Assembly: GCA_905221605.1 (NCBI GenBank)
Contig: CAJNDS010002217.1
Coordinates: 445,574 to 509,573, forward strand
Direction: 5' to 3'
Length of the DNA: 64,000 nucleotides
From: Symbiodinium natans
Lineage: Eukaryota > Sar > Dinophyceae > Suessiales > Symbiodiniaceae
A model generated the notes under the pieces. That model had not been told where the DNA came from and did not search any database. It saw only the letters and a program-made list of their open reading frames with translations. This document shows, piece by piece, positions 17,301 through 29,944 of the stretch. Each line of letters opens with the position of its first letter. Positions within the stretch are counted from its first letter, which is position 1. The translations under genes were made by a program, and so were the position numbers.

Positions 17301-18832
17301 GGGCACACGTTATGTTTTGAATGACGAAGCTGTGTTTGGACGAACATAGCAGCAAAACCTTCCACTTGGCGTTGCGACCACTGGAGGTGATTCCCTGCGG
17401 TGACCTAGTGCTGCATATTCTCCGCACTCCGGGTCACACGCCAGGTGTCTGGGCAAGGTGAGTCAGGGGACACGTGTGGATGGAGGGCGTGTTCGCGACA
17501 TGTGCCCTTTATCCATGAAGCTGCAAGGGACAAAGTTTTCCATATTCATGCGCCCAGTGTTGTGCAGTCTTAGTACGGCGCCCATGAGGTTCAATCTGCG
17601 TTTTCGCTGCGCCTCGTGGCCTGTCACCGCGGTCAACGTGCTTTGCTTGGTGACCCCGATAAGGCGTTCTATCTTAAGACGTCAGAGTTTTAAGAACCTT
17701 GCGCCGTGGTTTCACCGTTCAACACCACACGGCTTTCCATTGAGGATTGGCAGCTCCGGCTTGAAAGAAGTAAGGACAAAGGCCGAGGTCGCCTGTTGTT
17801 CACAGCTTCCCAGTCTCTTGGAGACTTTCAGAACTCGACATCCCTTGTGCTTGACAGGCGGGCCTACTGATCACGGGGTTGTATCCTCAAACTTGTTGAC
17901 ATTGGCCGTTGCTGTTTGCACGGCTGAAGATTGCCACACCTTCCTGAGGGACACGCTCTTTGTTGGTAGCTGCGGGCGAACCGACTTGCCAGGTCTGATT
18001 CGCGTCTTGTTCTTTTGCGCTTCAGATGCATGCTGTTATGCGTGCTCAGCAGGGTCGGATCCTCGTGAAATGATGAGCTCCTTGGCTAGGCAAGATCGCA
18101 GAGCCTCCATGCATGAGAATGACCGGTGCAGAGTACAGTGCACAGGCTGAGCACCATGGACCCCGCGGTGGTGGTCTGTCCTGGCTTCTCCCTTTGATGG
18201 CACTGGGATGACATCATGCTACGCTGATGTCGGACGGCTGCTAGGAGTCCTAAAACTAGTGGCATTTGGAGCTTCAACGGATTCCAGGTCATAACTACGC
18301 GACGGAGCCATTCACGACCATTGGTACCGAAAGGGCCAGCCTGCTCGGAGTTCCTTGTGCGAAGTCACAAAGTGACAAAGTCACATGGTGAGCATAGCCT
18401 GCATCAGAGCGCCAGGCGCAGAACGAGATGGTTAAAATGGGCTTGTCGCACTTTCCGAGTCCGCCGGCAACTTACAAAAAGCGCCCATCGATGACAATCT
18501 GGAGACTCGGCATCGCTCTCCTTATTGCGCTCCTGTCTCTCGCAGTTTCTAAGTCTCAGGCCTCCTGTCCCACCATGCGCAATGCGCCGGCCTCAAACGA
18601 GCCTCATGTCGTTGACCGAAGGGATGCGATCCCTGATAGGTGCGGCGAAGGTGGCCAGAGTTGCGGCCCCAAACAATTTCGGAAAGGCCGACGGGTGCGA
18701 ATCGTGAACCTCACCACGGAAGCTGGCCAGGCCGCAGGGGTACACAGGGACCATGAAGGACCACACAGGGCCACACAGGGTGGTCATGCAGGGCTTCTTT
18801 TGCACGGTGGAAGCAGCCCTGCATGTTCGTAG
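14333..18832 (+). CDS. Metallo-beta-lactamase-fold hydrolase (glyoxalase II/ETHE1-like), multi-exon
   Basis: Metal-dependent hydrolase of the MBL fold; substrate unknown. Exon 1 ends at 14669 (NYCYLV ... AIAVDAAWDVQ); its open frame starts by 14333, but the true start is unknown. Then 15429-15469 (GLYTLAAELGVHRQ); 15850-15888 (VYTHYHFDHCGGD, the metal-binding HxHxDH motif); an exon ending at 16140 (AKEVEDAGGTIWAGQ); one from 16249 (GDADQIQKQCS); one near 17340-17450 (LVLHILRTPGHTPGV, next metal His); one ending at 17861 (HPLCLTG); 17949-17992 (GDTLFVGSCGRTDLPG, bridging Asp); 18053-18089 (SDPREMMSSLAR); 18146-18183 (LSTMDPAVVVCPG); 18288-18334 (HNYATEPFTTIGTER, last metal His); and 18416 onward (AQNEMVKMGLSHFPSPP). 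Phases agree at all junctions I could define. The last frame runs on to 18832 through a hydrophobic stretch, WRLGIALLIALLSLAV, which could be a tail anchor or intron read-through. Confidence 0.88.
16430..17130. other. AT-rich intronic island
   Basis: This part of an intron of the metallo-beta-lactamase gene is much richer in A+T than its surroundings. It contains TTTTATTTTT runs, (TA)n near 17050, many variants of ATGATGTTAC/CATATGATG, and a short TTGGG(A/T)T-type array at 16620-16660. No open frame of note. Confidence 0.7.
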
Positions 18833-21033
18833 GGGTGAATGTGGCTTAAAGGTTGCTCTCGAGCGAGCTGCGGGAGTCCGCCAGGGAAGAGCTGAACTGC
18901 CGTTGGACTGCCAACCCTGGGTTAACCATGGAATATTCAAGCTTTAGATGGGCGTCGGGCGTCGAGTCCAGCTCTGCATTGGTGTCCAAAAGCATGTCGA
19001 TGAGCGGACAACAATACTCCACATTGCGCACGGCATCGCATTGTGCATGGCATGATGTATAAACAGAAGCAACCGACTCAGAATGCTTTGTTGCAAATAA
19101 GCTCAACTCGTGAAATGCAGTCCGGATTTGCAGATTGGGCTTCTCAGCGGTCTTGATTAGCTGGCTGCGCAAGCGGGACTTGCCCGACCACCTAGTAAGG
19201 TTGAACTGTGCTGTCGGTGTGATCCTTGCGGAGGCATTGAATGGTCGAGACTGCGTGGTTGAAAGCTATGCTCCTTGGCCGAACTTGTGCTGCACCTAGT
19301 CCTGAGTCACACATTTTATGGCTGATGTTGGCCCAATAAAGCAGTCTTTGCCTGTGGCCAGATGGATGACAAAGACCGGTACGCGGTGAGGCTTGCGTTG
19401 GGATGTCATGAGAGTACGGGTACCTTGGTGAATCAGCAGGCTGACCAAAGTTGAGGACATGGCCTTTCCACTTCTCCCGAGCTTGAACAGTCGCCAACCA
19501 TTCATCAGTCCGGAGGAAGAAAGCCTTGTGGCAGAATATCGGAAGGTTCCCTGAGGACCGTGAAGGATCACAGCAAAAGCCAACTGCTTGTTGCCTCGTC
19601 CACTACCTCACGGCTTGAATACCCCAATGTGACAGATGAAGTGTGTTCTACTTTTTAGGCAATGTACATCGAACCTGCTCCAAGAATTGCACGCCACCAC
19701 GCAAGCTTCAACCATGTCCAGGCTCTTTGGGCAATCTGGTGTCAAAGTGCTCAAGCCGGACCGAGTCTTGCGAGTATGTTTGTAATTGGATGTGCACATG
19801 GAAAAGGTCATGGTATTGTCCTTCGGACATTGCGTTGGAAAGCATGCAAGTAGTCTCGTGCCGGCAAAATCTGGCTCTGGCGCTTGCTGCACCTCTGACC
19901 ATGAAGCCGCGGTTGCAAAGGTTGAGTTGTGGCAGCGCACTGTCGGCCCAAAACAATTCGCGAGGACAACTTGGAGAAGCCGGAACCGCCGCAAGCGCCG
20001 GAGCCGCCGCAAGCGGCGGAAGCGTCGGAAGCCTGAGAGAAACAAGCGTGCGTACTCGCCCGAGTACCTTCCCGACTGGCTGAGATGCGAGTTTGAAGTG
20101 AACTCGCAATGTGTGAATGTGGTCGTTGGAAACTCTGTGATCGTTAGATCTGTTCCGCCAGTCAGAGTTGGCGGCTCTGGTCGGAACTACTCGTCGTACT
20201 CGCAGAGCAAAAAGACAGAACAGATTATTGCGAGCGCCCACGGCAGAACAAATTGACATTGCCCCATTCGCCCCACTTGCTTTTCCGGAAGATCTACATG
20301 ACGGTAGTCTCGAGTCTAGCACAATCAGCCTAATCTGCGGCAAACTTGTGCAGCCACAAGTGTGCCTCAAACTGGGCCTCTTCAAAAAAGCACTCTTACC
20401 GCCTCATTTAGGCAGACTTGTGGCTGACGTGTGACCAGGCGGTGGGGAAAGGTGGGCAAGTGAGGCAAGTGAGGCAAGAGGGGCAGTGGGGCAGTGGGCA
20501 TGCGGGGCAAGTGGCAGAAATCAGAGGTGCAGAGTGGGGCGAGTGGGGCTAGTGGGGCAAGTGGGGCAAGTGGCACATATCGGTTTCCACTCCGTGCGCA
20601 AAAAAGAAACCTTGCACACCCCGCACCCATCATAAGCATGAGCCTTACTGTACGCATGCGATCGAAGCCCAACCATGGACGCAAGGAAGTAGCTCTGCAT
20701 CTTCAGCTGCGTTATGCACCTCGTTCGTTCGAGTCAAGGCTTGGTGATGAGCAATGGTCAGGTCCACTGTTGTGCGCTTTGATGTCTTCCCTTGTTATCC
20801 CGTGTTCATGTTGCGCTGTGTCGCATATGGCAGGCTTAGGGTGCACAGGTGCTAACCGTACTGGGTGTCCATTCTCCACCCCCGTTGAATGTTTAGGCCC
20901 GAGGAAATGCGTCCGGGGCCCGTGTGAGTGGGGTGGAGTTCTTTTCCGCCATGTCATGTTATCTGCTGTCGAGAGGCAGGCGAGTCTTATGGGCACATAG
21001 GCAGAACTGACCCCGTGGTTGCATGCTCAAAAG
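18833..21033. other. No assignable gene
   Basis: Short open frames occur on both strands. A minus-strand frame at 18846-19172 contains CCPLIDMLLDTNAELDS, which resembles half an ankyrin repeat, but I found no partner exons. A run of CGCCGCAAGCG-type repeats lies near 19980-20035. Confidence 0.3.
20441..20575. repeat. Degenerate tandem repeat of GTGGGGCAA/GTGAGGCAA
   Basis: Roughly 9-10-bp G-rich units (GTGAGGCAA, GTGGGGCAA and similar) occur in two blocks separated by a short unique segment. It is compatible with G-quadruplex formation on the + strand. Confidence 0.75.
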
Positions 21034-23170
21034 GCGTCCCAGCGTGTCATCGATCATTTGTCTGAGTTAGGTCTGGGAAGTCGAGCAGACCTGGCGACGT
21101 ATTATGTCTGGGCACCAGAGGATGCAGAGTTATCCCGCTTGTGGCGGCTGGCTCGCGATGAGCCGTGTCTCGATGTGGCAGCTGTCGTTGAGGTGAACCG
21201 AGCCCGTATGCCCAAAAGAACCGTTCCCCCAAGTTTCGTTCTTGCTTTTTTCGAGTTCCTTAGCTGTGGCTTATCTTGCACCTGGCACAAGTGTTGCCTC
21301 TTCCGCTTCTATTCAAGCCAATTTCAGCATTCCATGCTTGGTATCAAGCCATTTTGTTTTCAGCCTTCCAGTTCGATTTTCCTTGCCGCTCATGGCTGTG
21401 TGTTTGTTCGCTATACAGATAGTAGTAGTGTTTCTTGCCACTGCGCCCACTTCCCACAGCCTTTTTTGTAGAACTTTGAAGGCTTTTCTTAAGAGGTCAA
21501 GTTTGTACAGCAGGTCAACATCCTGTTCGTTCCTTCGCGCGAGCTCAGATTGGCCCTCCCAGCTCTCTGTGGGTAAACGGTTCAGGGCGCAACGGCTTTC
21601 GATACTCATCCAAATAGCCGATGAGGGCCGACTCGCGTTCGTGGTGGGGGCCTGGGTCTGAACACGTTTCAGCAAAGAATTGAGCTATGTATACAAAAAT
21701 AATCAAAAACACATACGTATATACATACACATACATACGTGTGTGTGTGTACATGAGCACACGCGCGCGTCCTAGCGTTGGTCTAGAATCTGTGTAAAGG
21801 GCTGCGATCTCGTGCCGCTTGCTTGGAGCATCAGTCCCTGCCTACTGGACCCTGAGACGATCCAAACTTTTGCAAGAATCTGTGCTGCAAGACGGAATCT
21901 CCGCGAACGTGGGCACGCTCGGGGCCTTGCCTTGAGGCATGCTTATGCAGCTTGAAGTTTAGAGCTGCGCAATAGCATTCCTGGAATTTTTACTTGCTAC
22001 GACAGATACCGCATGATACCGCCGTGTCTGCGCAAAATTCAGAGTTGAGGCACGAGCTGGCAGCACCTACCCCACCGAATTCGGTATTCAGACATTCGTC
22101 GCCTCGATGAGTCGCCTGTGCCGCAATGGGCGCTATGGCATTCCGGGTGTGTCCGCAGCGCAGCCAGGCGATTTCTCACATGAGCCGGAAGCAGCAGCTG
22201 GATGTAGATAGAAGGCGTGTGTAGATGATGTTTAAGCAGGCAAGCCGAGCTCGCGTGCGCTCGACGCCGGACGTGTCACCATCTCCCGGCGAAACCTTGG
22301 GAGAGGCCGAAGGGACAGTAACGGACAATAAGCATTTGCAAAACGATGCGAAAGGCTGCAGGCCATGTGTCTGCAAACACGCAGTGGCAGGTGCTACATC
22401 AGGAGCACCAGCAACTGCTGGAAGAGGAAAACGCCTTGGGTTTACTAGTGGTTTACTCCTGCCAGAGTTTTCAAGTCTGAAGTTTCCACCTCTGCAAGGT
22501 TCCGATCTCCGCCAAAGTTGAGGAGCCAACCTGGCCATCTGCGGAGTCGGAGGCATCCACGGAGAGGCCATGAACTTCATGAACTTCAACTAAGAGCTTC
22601 TCTCAACCGTTTTGAGGTTTGGTTTGTGAGTTGTTCAACTGGTGGGTTCTACAGGTCTGAAAGCTCAAGTGAGAGATCACGGAGGCACCGGCAACAGAAG
22701 GCAGGGCAGAGAATCACTGGCTTAGGCTTCAACTGAGCGCAAAGCTTCAACACAAGGAAAAGAGCGCCTGCAGGCGGAGCTGCTCTCACCTCCCCCCTCC
22801 GGATGCGCACCAAAGGCACGTGGTGCTGACACTGCAATGTTGCAGTATGGATGGCAGCGTATTGCGAATCGTGCCCATTAGTTCCCATTCGTCAGGGCAG
22901 GCGGGCTCGTTGTGTGGGTGTGGAGGCTCCAGAGGAGGGCGCGTTGCCAATCTTCTGCGATTTGAAATACATGGCACGCTTCGCAAGCTGCAGGACATGG
23001 ATGCATGGCACCGTGCCACATCCTTCTCGGAAGCTGTGAACTGCTTGGCTGCAGAGAACGCCGACGGAGCTTCCGTGCCTTGCCTAGTCTGCCAAGTTTT
23101 CTCGTGCTCTCCTGCCCACTTGACCTTCCGCTTTCATGATTTCAAACCTTATGTGTCGGATTCGTGATTA
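21034..23170 (+). CDS. Possible exons of an uncharacterised charged/coiled-coil protein
   Basis: Not recognised. Segments that read like coding sequence behind AG|G acceptors are: 21034 to about 21236 (VIDHLSELGLGSRADLATY, then LSRLWRLARDEPCLDVAAVV); about 22082-22170 (YSDIRRLDESPVPQWALWHS); about 22385-22450 (VLHQEHQQLLEEENALGLLV); about 22500-22568 (VPISAKVEEPTWPSAESEAS); and about 22755-22800 (GKERLQAELLS). They are glutamate-rich and partly heptad-like. Whether they form one gene, or the 5' part of the leucine-rich-repeat gene downstream, is undecided. Confidence 0.3.
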
Positions 23171-25241
23171 GTACAGGAAGTTCTGGCTTTGGCTATGTGT
23201 CGGATGTTTGGTGGAGTTGCAGAGGCAGCAAAACGATTTGGCAGGTCACAAAGCTGGCCTTGGTCGGAGTCACGCTGACCGATGAGGACGTGTTTTGCAT
23301 GTTTCTGCATTCACTTGCAATTGTTGCCTTCATGCCGCTGGTGAATCTACTTGTCATGGCGTGCTGACACTGTCGCACATTGTCACCATGCGAAATGGTT
23401 CATACAGCAGATATGTTCGAACTTTTTTGCACGCGACCTGCGTGCATGCGGCTGCTGAAGAAATTTTATGGCCGGCTGTTGGTTCGCTTGCAATCTGCAA
23501 CTCTGCTTAATTACTCCTAGTCATGGCCATAGCCATAGCCTTGAATAGAAGCCGAAAACGCCAGATGCTTGCAACAGAGCCACGCGCGCGTCCACATTTT
23601 ACGTCCACTTGGCAGAGTAGGCTCCTCCTTTCTGGTCGCACATGAACGCCACGCTCTCCAGATCCAGGCTGCGCTAGGCCAGAAGATGGTGGAAGCCAGG
23701 TCCTGGCAGATGACAATGTGGACATGCGTTCAGGTTTTGGGTTGACAGACAACGAGAGATCGGAAGGAGGGGCGTTGTTTCCCAGCTAAATGTCGATCTC
23801 CCTTTTGCCCATGTGCCGCCCCATCATCATCTCCAGGGGGCCGCAACCATACGCGGGGTGTGCAGCCAAAAGATAAGACAAGCACACCTCAACCGGGACA
23901 GGGTTGAGCAAAGAATGTCCGTGCCTGGAACCATGCTAAATGGGCACGACGTCAAGGCCGTGTGCAGCGAATGCTGATGGGCCTGAGGCTCTGCAATCAA
24001 ATGCCGGTGGCTTGCATCTGCAGGTTCAGTATGTTGGAGCGCACGGCGCTTGCGCCAATTTAATGTACCTTGAGCAACAACAATCTCCTTGCGAGTTTCG
24101 CCACCAGCGCCTCCACACTGGCGTTGCTGCCACTTGCATTTCCAGCCGCTGAACTCAGTACGCTGGTGGCACTTAACGCGCACAAGCTCAGCATCACCAA
24201 TGCCTTCAACACCGTGGAAAGAGGCAAGGCGATGCCATCCCTTGCCGTCTGCATCACGATTGTGCAACAGCAGAGACCATTTGCCGCCCGCTCCCGACCC
24301 CCTCCCCTTCCCCTTTCCCTCCAGAGAAGGACCGTGGCCCTGGAGGCTGAAACGTGAAGAAAAGTCACGGGGGGATGTCAGGGATGTCCATGCACTTGTT
24401 GAGTTTCTGTGACGGTGAGGATGCATTGTTTTGTCAAGCAGGCACCATCCGCACCAAGCCAAAAGCGAACGGAAACTTAGGTCGCGCGGACGTGGGTGTG
24501 GATCAGCTTGTGGCACACAAAGTTACAAGTTCTTTGGTCGTATGGAGGCTGCAGCTGGTCCTGAGAGGTGTCTTCGGAAAGCTCAAGCAAAAAACGAAAT
24601 GCAAAGGAGCTTGCAAGGAGATCCAGAGGACATCCAGAGAAATGAGAAGTTCAAGAGTGGAGTTGGCCCCAGCTGGCTCAAACTGAAAAACAAGCGCACC
24701 ACTCCGGCCTGAAAGTCCTCGTGCAAGGCGAATCGTGCTTCCATGTGTGCAGCGGAAGGTGTCCCTGGAGGCTTCCTGGCGCTCCTGTAGCGCCAGAGGG
24801 AGCTATCGATAAAGTTCCCATGCTTGAAAGCTTCGTAGCCCAACAAGGTACGTTTTTGCAGGTTGATGTCCACAACTAGCTAACTAGCTCAAGCTCAAGC
24901 TATGGGGCTGGATGGATACCAAGAGGCTGAAAACTATGCGGCGAAGAACAGCTTTTACACCTGAATGGACAACATTGATCCACGTTACACGGTGCTCAAG
25001 ACCGGCCAGAAGAACATCTTGCTGAAGAGCAAAGACCCGTTATTATACCTCTCTGCAAATTCCCGATCAGGCTTTGCGAGTGACGTCTAGTGATGCTTCT
25101 TACCTGCTCTTTCTGAAAGACCTTGTCGGGAAAAAGTCATGTGGAATGATGCGGTATGCTTCTTCAGCGGCAGCAGCTTGCACAACAAACAACCAGACAC
25201 TGCGAGGGCACTGCGAGGGCACTGCGAGGGCACTTTCGAAG
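23171..25241. other. No assignable gene
   Basis: Overlapping frames occur on both strands (for example 24060-24368 minus and 24070-24357 plus) without motifs that decide between them. A 12-bp unit GCGAGGGCACT(G) is repeated three times near 25200-25236, just before the first leucine-rich-repeat exon. Confidence 0.3.
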
Positions 25242-27490
25242 CTGTCAACCCTGTCGCGCGAGGAAGTTTCCAGACTTGCCGAACATCTTCACAGCAATCC
25301 AAATGCCGCGATCCCAATCACTCATGCTTCTTGGAAGAGTACTTGTGAACATGTGCGAACTTTCCGATTTTGTTGCCCAAAGGGGCTTCTTGAATCTTGT
25401 TGTCAGTCTTTTGCAGGTGTTGCGCCTCGCCCTTGTGGAGTGCCCGGCTCTTATGTCCCAGAGATGCTTGAGTTTTCCTGCGCTGTTCAAGATTCGCATG
25501 GATCCGCCTTCAATGCTGCCAGGCAGCCTCGGTGACCAAGCTGCCGAGCACTTGGCCGAGGCAGCGGGGTATGAGGGAACTAGCGGCTGCACATAGCGAC
25601 GTGTGCAGTCACCGGAGATTTCGCTTGGCTTTGCATTGCTTTTTGCGTTCTCTTCCTGGGCAGGCCTTGGCCGCCAATGACGTGCTGACATCGCTCTCTT
25701 TGGAAGGGAACCGGGCTGGCTCCCTGGAAGCTTCTCGAATCTTCTCTATCTTTCCTGAGTTTCCGCATGCGGTGTGTTGTGTGCTCGGACTTGCTCCACC
25801 ATGATGTAACATTCTGGGGGGCTTCGGCGGATTGGCACAACTCTGCCTTGTTTCGGTCCTGTGCATAGCTACGAGGTGGGTGATCGCGGCGCCGCCCGGC
25901 TAGCGAATGCCTTGCAAAGGAATGAGGCACAACAGTTCTTGTTGCTTGTTGTCTTTCTCGCCACAGCTGCATACCACAAGGAGCGATGAAATTTGCGGTG
26001 CTTCAGTCTAGCTGAGTCGCACAGGCTTTGACCTCTCTTAGCCTGGGCAGGCGCGCATCATTCCTGGGTAGATTGGGTAGATCGTTCATCTGACACCGCA
26101 CTTGGCTTTTCTTTGAGAATCTTTCCAGCAGTTGACAAATCCTCAGTATGTGCCACGTAGGCTACATGCGCATGACTCACAGACTCTGACTACGTGAGAC
26201 AACATGAGTTGACTCCCAAGACATGTCAAATGGGCATAGATACCCGCACTATACTTGGCACAACGTGCTTGCGGGGATGCTGCCATGATCACGTTGCCGG
26301 AGCGATTGCTAGTACCACGCTGCCGCAGCAGCTGCTGCTCTGCTACTGAATGCATGACCACAAACTCCGCATACCTCTAACCGCCACTACCGCTACCACT
26401 ATATGCCACTATCACCAGCCTCTACAAACGGACGACTGCAATGGCCACTTGAATCCACCATCACATCTTCATTCTGACTGACCTTTGCGGCACAGGCGTA
26501 GATACATACACAGGCACTTCAGTATTGTTTACTTGCTTTGGCTTCCTGACTTGGCCAGCAAGTGGCTTACACCTCATGACTTGCACTTCCAACTGCTTTT
26601 GGACAGTTTGATGCAGCAACGTGATCCGCGTGAGCGAGATGATCCGTTCATTCGGTGCAGGAACTGTGTGGGCAGTCAGGGTGTCAAGCTGTTGCTTGAT
26701 GCCCTGGAGACCAACTACACATTGCGCATTCTGGACCTGCTGGCTTTACACACTTCCACAGCCGGGCTCAACTCTGCCTTGAGCTTGCAGGACCTTGCCA
26801 GCAATAGCGTCTTACGGCCTGGCTGGTCTGTTGCAGGCGAATTTGAATGGGACTGGGATGGCTCCCGTGGTTTGCACTTGTGTTGACAATGTTGTCATGT
26901 CACCGAGGTGATGGACGGACAGCCAATCAAAAGCGCCTCCAGGCTGCTTTCCATATCGCATCATGTTGCTGTTTTGCTTGCTATTGCTAGGTGGATCTTG
27001 ATTGGGGATGAGTAGGGTTTTGCGATTTCTGCTTTGATGCTTGCTTGCTTCCTTTGGCTCCGCACGCGCAGATGCACAAGCCAACAGCAGTTGCACTTGC
27101 TCCCATGGTGATGAAACCCCGCTTAGAACGAGCGCATCGCTGTAGCATTGTATCATTATTTGCAAGAGCCTGAAGCCTTGAAGATACATGTCTCCAACAC
27201 CCTGGCAGCTGGCGCGCCCTGACGCCAGAGCTTCATTTGGGCCAATGTGGGAATGGAGCTGTCATGCGACAGAGAGCCACCGACATGGGGCGAGCAGGAG
27301 CTTCCGAAGCCAGGAATGGGCAACATTGGGCAACCGTCGTTTCATGACATTTTGAGATGCGCTGGCACACATCAATGCGCTGCAGGAGGTCCTCGCCTCC
27401 TCCTTCATGCGCAGAGCTCGGAGCTAATCACGTCATGTTGGATCGCCGGAGGTCAAAGGAACGATTCAGCTGGAGTTGGCCAGCGATTTG
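25242..27490 (+). CDS. Leucine-rich-repeat protein (ribonuclease-inhibitor-like), partial gene model
   Basis: Repeats of the RI/NLR type, usually a protein-binding scaffold. Exons: about 25242-25307 (LSREEVSRLAEHLHSNPNA); from 25417 (VLRLALVECP); 25527-25560 (LGDQAAEHLAE); 25664-25714 (ALAANDVLTSLSLEGNR); 25876-25926 (VGDRGAARLANALQRNE); 26661-26733 (NCVGSQGVKLLLDALE, then TNYTLRIL); 26791-26808 (DLASNS); and from 27452 (VKGTIQLELASD). Joining the exons gives the classic pattern LAEALAANDVLTSLSLEGN then RVGDRGAARLANALQ. Phases agree where both ends are defined. Donors are GC (25561, 25715, 25927), GA (26734) and GT (26809). The exon for the repeat between RNE and NCVG is missing; both ends of the gene are unknown. 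Confidence 0.75.
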
Positions 27491-29647
27491 ATGGATCCGT
27501 TTAAAGGGAGGATCGCCTTGAAGACACATAAAAATCTGAGTCCATATACTGGGAAGCAACTCAGGTGCTGGCAGCAGCAGTTTGCACGGATGCGCTTGGA
27601 GGCACCAAGGCTCGGTGCTCCGAGAACGAGAGAACGATCCCCTCCCAAAGCGCTACTAAACCGTAGGAGTTCTAGGAGTTCTAGCTTTAGAGCAAGTTTG
27701 ACAAAAAACCACGCGAGACCCGCTCAAAGCCTGCCTCCATTTCCAACAAATCTTCTTTGGACGTGCTGGGCAGCCCCCCGCTCTTTGCTCACTGGCCTCC
27801 AGGTTCAAAACATGCCGTGAAAAAGCCTCCCTTGTCGCAAGATACGGTGTCTTGCGTGAAGAACCTAGAACGCTTTCGCTACCAGGCTTCTGTTCTCCAT
27901 GGCTTGCTGGGACGTAGGTTGGGAGGCACTTGTCCGGATCTTCAGGTTCTTCTTTGGAGGAGGCCACAGGGTGGGAGAGCCCTTGGCCAGACTCTCCAGA
28001 GCAACTTCGGATCCAGCTCTGGTGGGCTTTCGTCATTCGTCCACTCGCCGTTCCGGGCCAACCGTTGTGTTTTTCTCGCTGGCCTGGCTCAGAAAGTCCG
28101 AGAGTTCAGGGTGGAGTTCATGGTGGCTGCATGAAGGGCAGCGCAACAAGGGGTGGCGATGACCCTCATCGCTACCGTAGAGCCTGAGACTTTGGGAGGC
28201 GTCCACGCACCGGCTGCAGGAGCCTCGGGATCCTAGGATCCCTGCAGAGTTCAAAGACCCTTTTTTTGGCAGACACGCTGCGCCGCATAGACGCTACATC
28301 GTCCTTCGCAGATCTCCGGCGCCAAATTTCTGAAGTCTACACAAGTTCTGCCCAAATTCTATTCTGCTCCAGGCCTCCCTGCCTGGATTCAGTCCTAAAG
28401 CAACCCCAAAACAGCTGTCGAGACCTCGACCTTCCAAATTCAAAGAAGAAAAGCCATCAAGAGCTCAGAAGAATGTTTTTCAGGAGCTGGACTTTTCTTC
28501 CATCACTTTCCGCACTGTCCTACCAATTCCTGCTCCAATTTGCCTGGATGGTCTGTGCAAAGACCGCGCCCCGGGCGTCAATGGGCCAAGAAAGCCGTCT
28601 TGTGCGAGGCCCCCGGAAAGGCCAAAAGAGCATGAAGAGCCGCCTCAGCTTTTGCCTAACGACGGGTTTTTCTTCTCAACGTTTCTCAGAGAAGGCATTT
28701 GGAACCACGCCAGCAGGCAGCTTTGTGGCCGCGTGTAACGAGTCCACGAAGAGTCCCATGAGAGTCCCACGAGGGCGCGAAGACATAAAAAGACTCCGTC
28801 TCTTCCTCTCTCAGAGACTCGAAGCAAGTGCGGCTTTAAGTCCGTTCGATTCGCAGCGGAGACTAGTTACTGTTGCTCTTGAGTGCTCCTCCAAGCAAAG
28901 AGAGGCGAGGAACGTGGGTTCCTTTTGTCGATGGACGTTCTGCGAGGAAAGATGAGGAAGGGTCAGGCATCACAGCATCACATCCAACCCCCCCCCCCCA
29001 CATTTCTTCGAGCACAGGATGAAAGGATCACACTCCTATCCCTACACGACCCCGCCATCAGCAAGGGAGGGACAAAGCAGAGGTCGCCAAGCGTATTTCC
29101 AAGATGCCAAGAGGTAAAGAGTGTCAAGGGCCGCCATGCTGTCGTGTTGTCGTTCAGGGTAGCCTTTCCAGCTACGTTTGCAGATCGCGATTGTAGCCAG
29201 CGATGCCTGCGATTGATTGCGAGTTGGGCTTTGGAGGATTCTACCAGGATGCGAGACCTTCTACAACTTTGGGAGCAGGACCTCGTCCAGGGCAATCGCA
29301 GTTGACTGAGACTGCTACTATATGAAGTGTTCTCGCAAGGCGCTTGGTGTAGTTGAGCAACCCTTGGCCAGCGCCACAGGAAGCGCGGGCGCATGTGGAC
29401 GACGTTGTGGTGCCAGATTTCTTGAGCTGTAGCTTTGACACGGAGTGGGAGGCCTGACGCTCCCAACAATTTTCACTTTGTAAGAATGATGCAAATGGAT
29501 AGGGTGACAGTGGCACATACTGCACCGGTTCATTTGCCAGGAAGCACGTCTTGAGATGATAGCTTCTTTGCAGCACGTGTCGCAAGCTCAGCAGGCCAGC
29601 GCAGCTGTTGCGATGCTGCATGTCAGAATCTCCAGCTCAGGCCGCAG
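27491..29647. other. No assignable gene
   Basis: Several frames above 100 codons overlap on opposite strands (27656-28036 minus, 27757-28134 plus, 28266-28955 plus, 28883-29305 plus, 28978-29469 minus). None shows a recognisable motif, and serine/arginine-rich composition makes chance opening likely. Part of this may be introns or 3' sequence of the leucine-rich-repeat gene. Confidence 0.3.
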
Positions 29648-29944
29648 GATCTTCCGAGATTCCCTGAAACGCTGGCAGAGCTTCCGCAGTACCCATGGCT
29701 GGAGAAACTCTTCTCCATGGCAAAGATTGTCCAGGAGGATCGGGTCTGGGAAATCTACCTGTAGACAGACCAGGGCAATCCAACATCGTTGCTACAGAAA
29801 GACCTGCTGCTTGCAGATTCTACAACACAACATCAACATATACCAGGACCACCTGCACGAACAAATGAACAAAATGCAATGCTCCATGCAAAGCTGCGGA
29901 GAGAGAAGCTCCAAACAAACCTGCAGCAAGGACCAAGATGCTAG
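29648..29944 (+). CDS. Coding-like open segments, product unknown
   Basis: After an AG|G acceptor the frame reads DLPRFPETLAELPQYPWLEK then LFSMAKIVQEDRVWEIYL and reaches TAG at 29762-29764. The same frame then stays open to 29944 (SLLQKDLLLADSTTQHQ ... MLHAKLRREKLQTNLQQ). The residue use is like a real protein in both halves. Either a short intron begins at the GT of 29761, or the frame is broken by a stop. No family recognised. Confidence 0.35.

Noticed and set aside
18846-19172. Ankyrin-repeat gene on the minus strand
   Set aside because: One stretch (LIDMLLDTNAELDS) resembles half a repeat, but no second repeat or splice-consistent partner exon was found.
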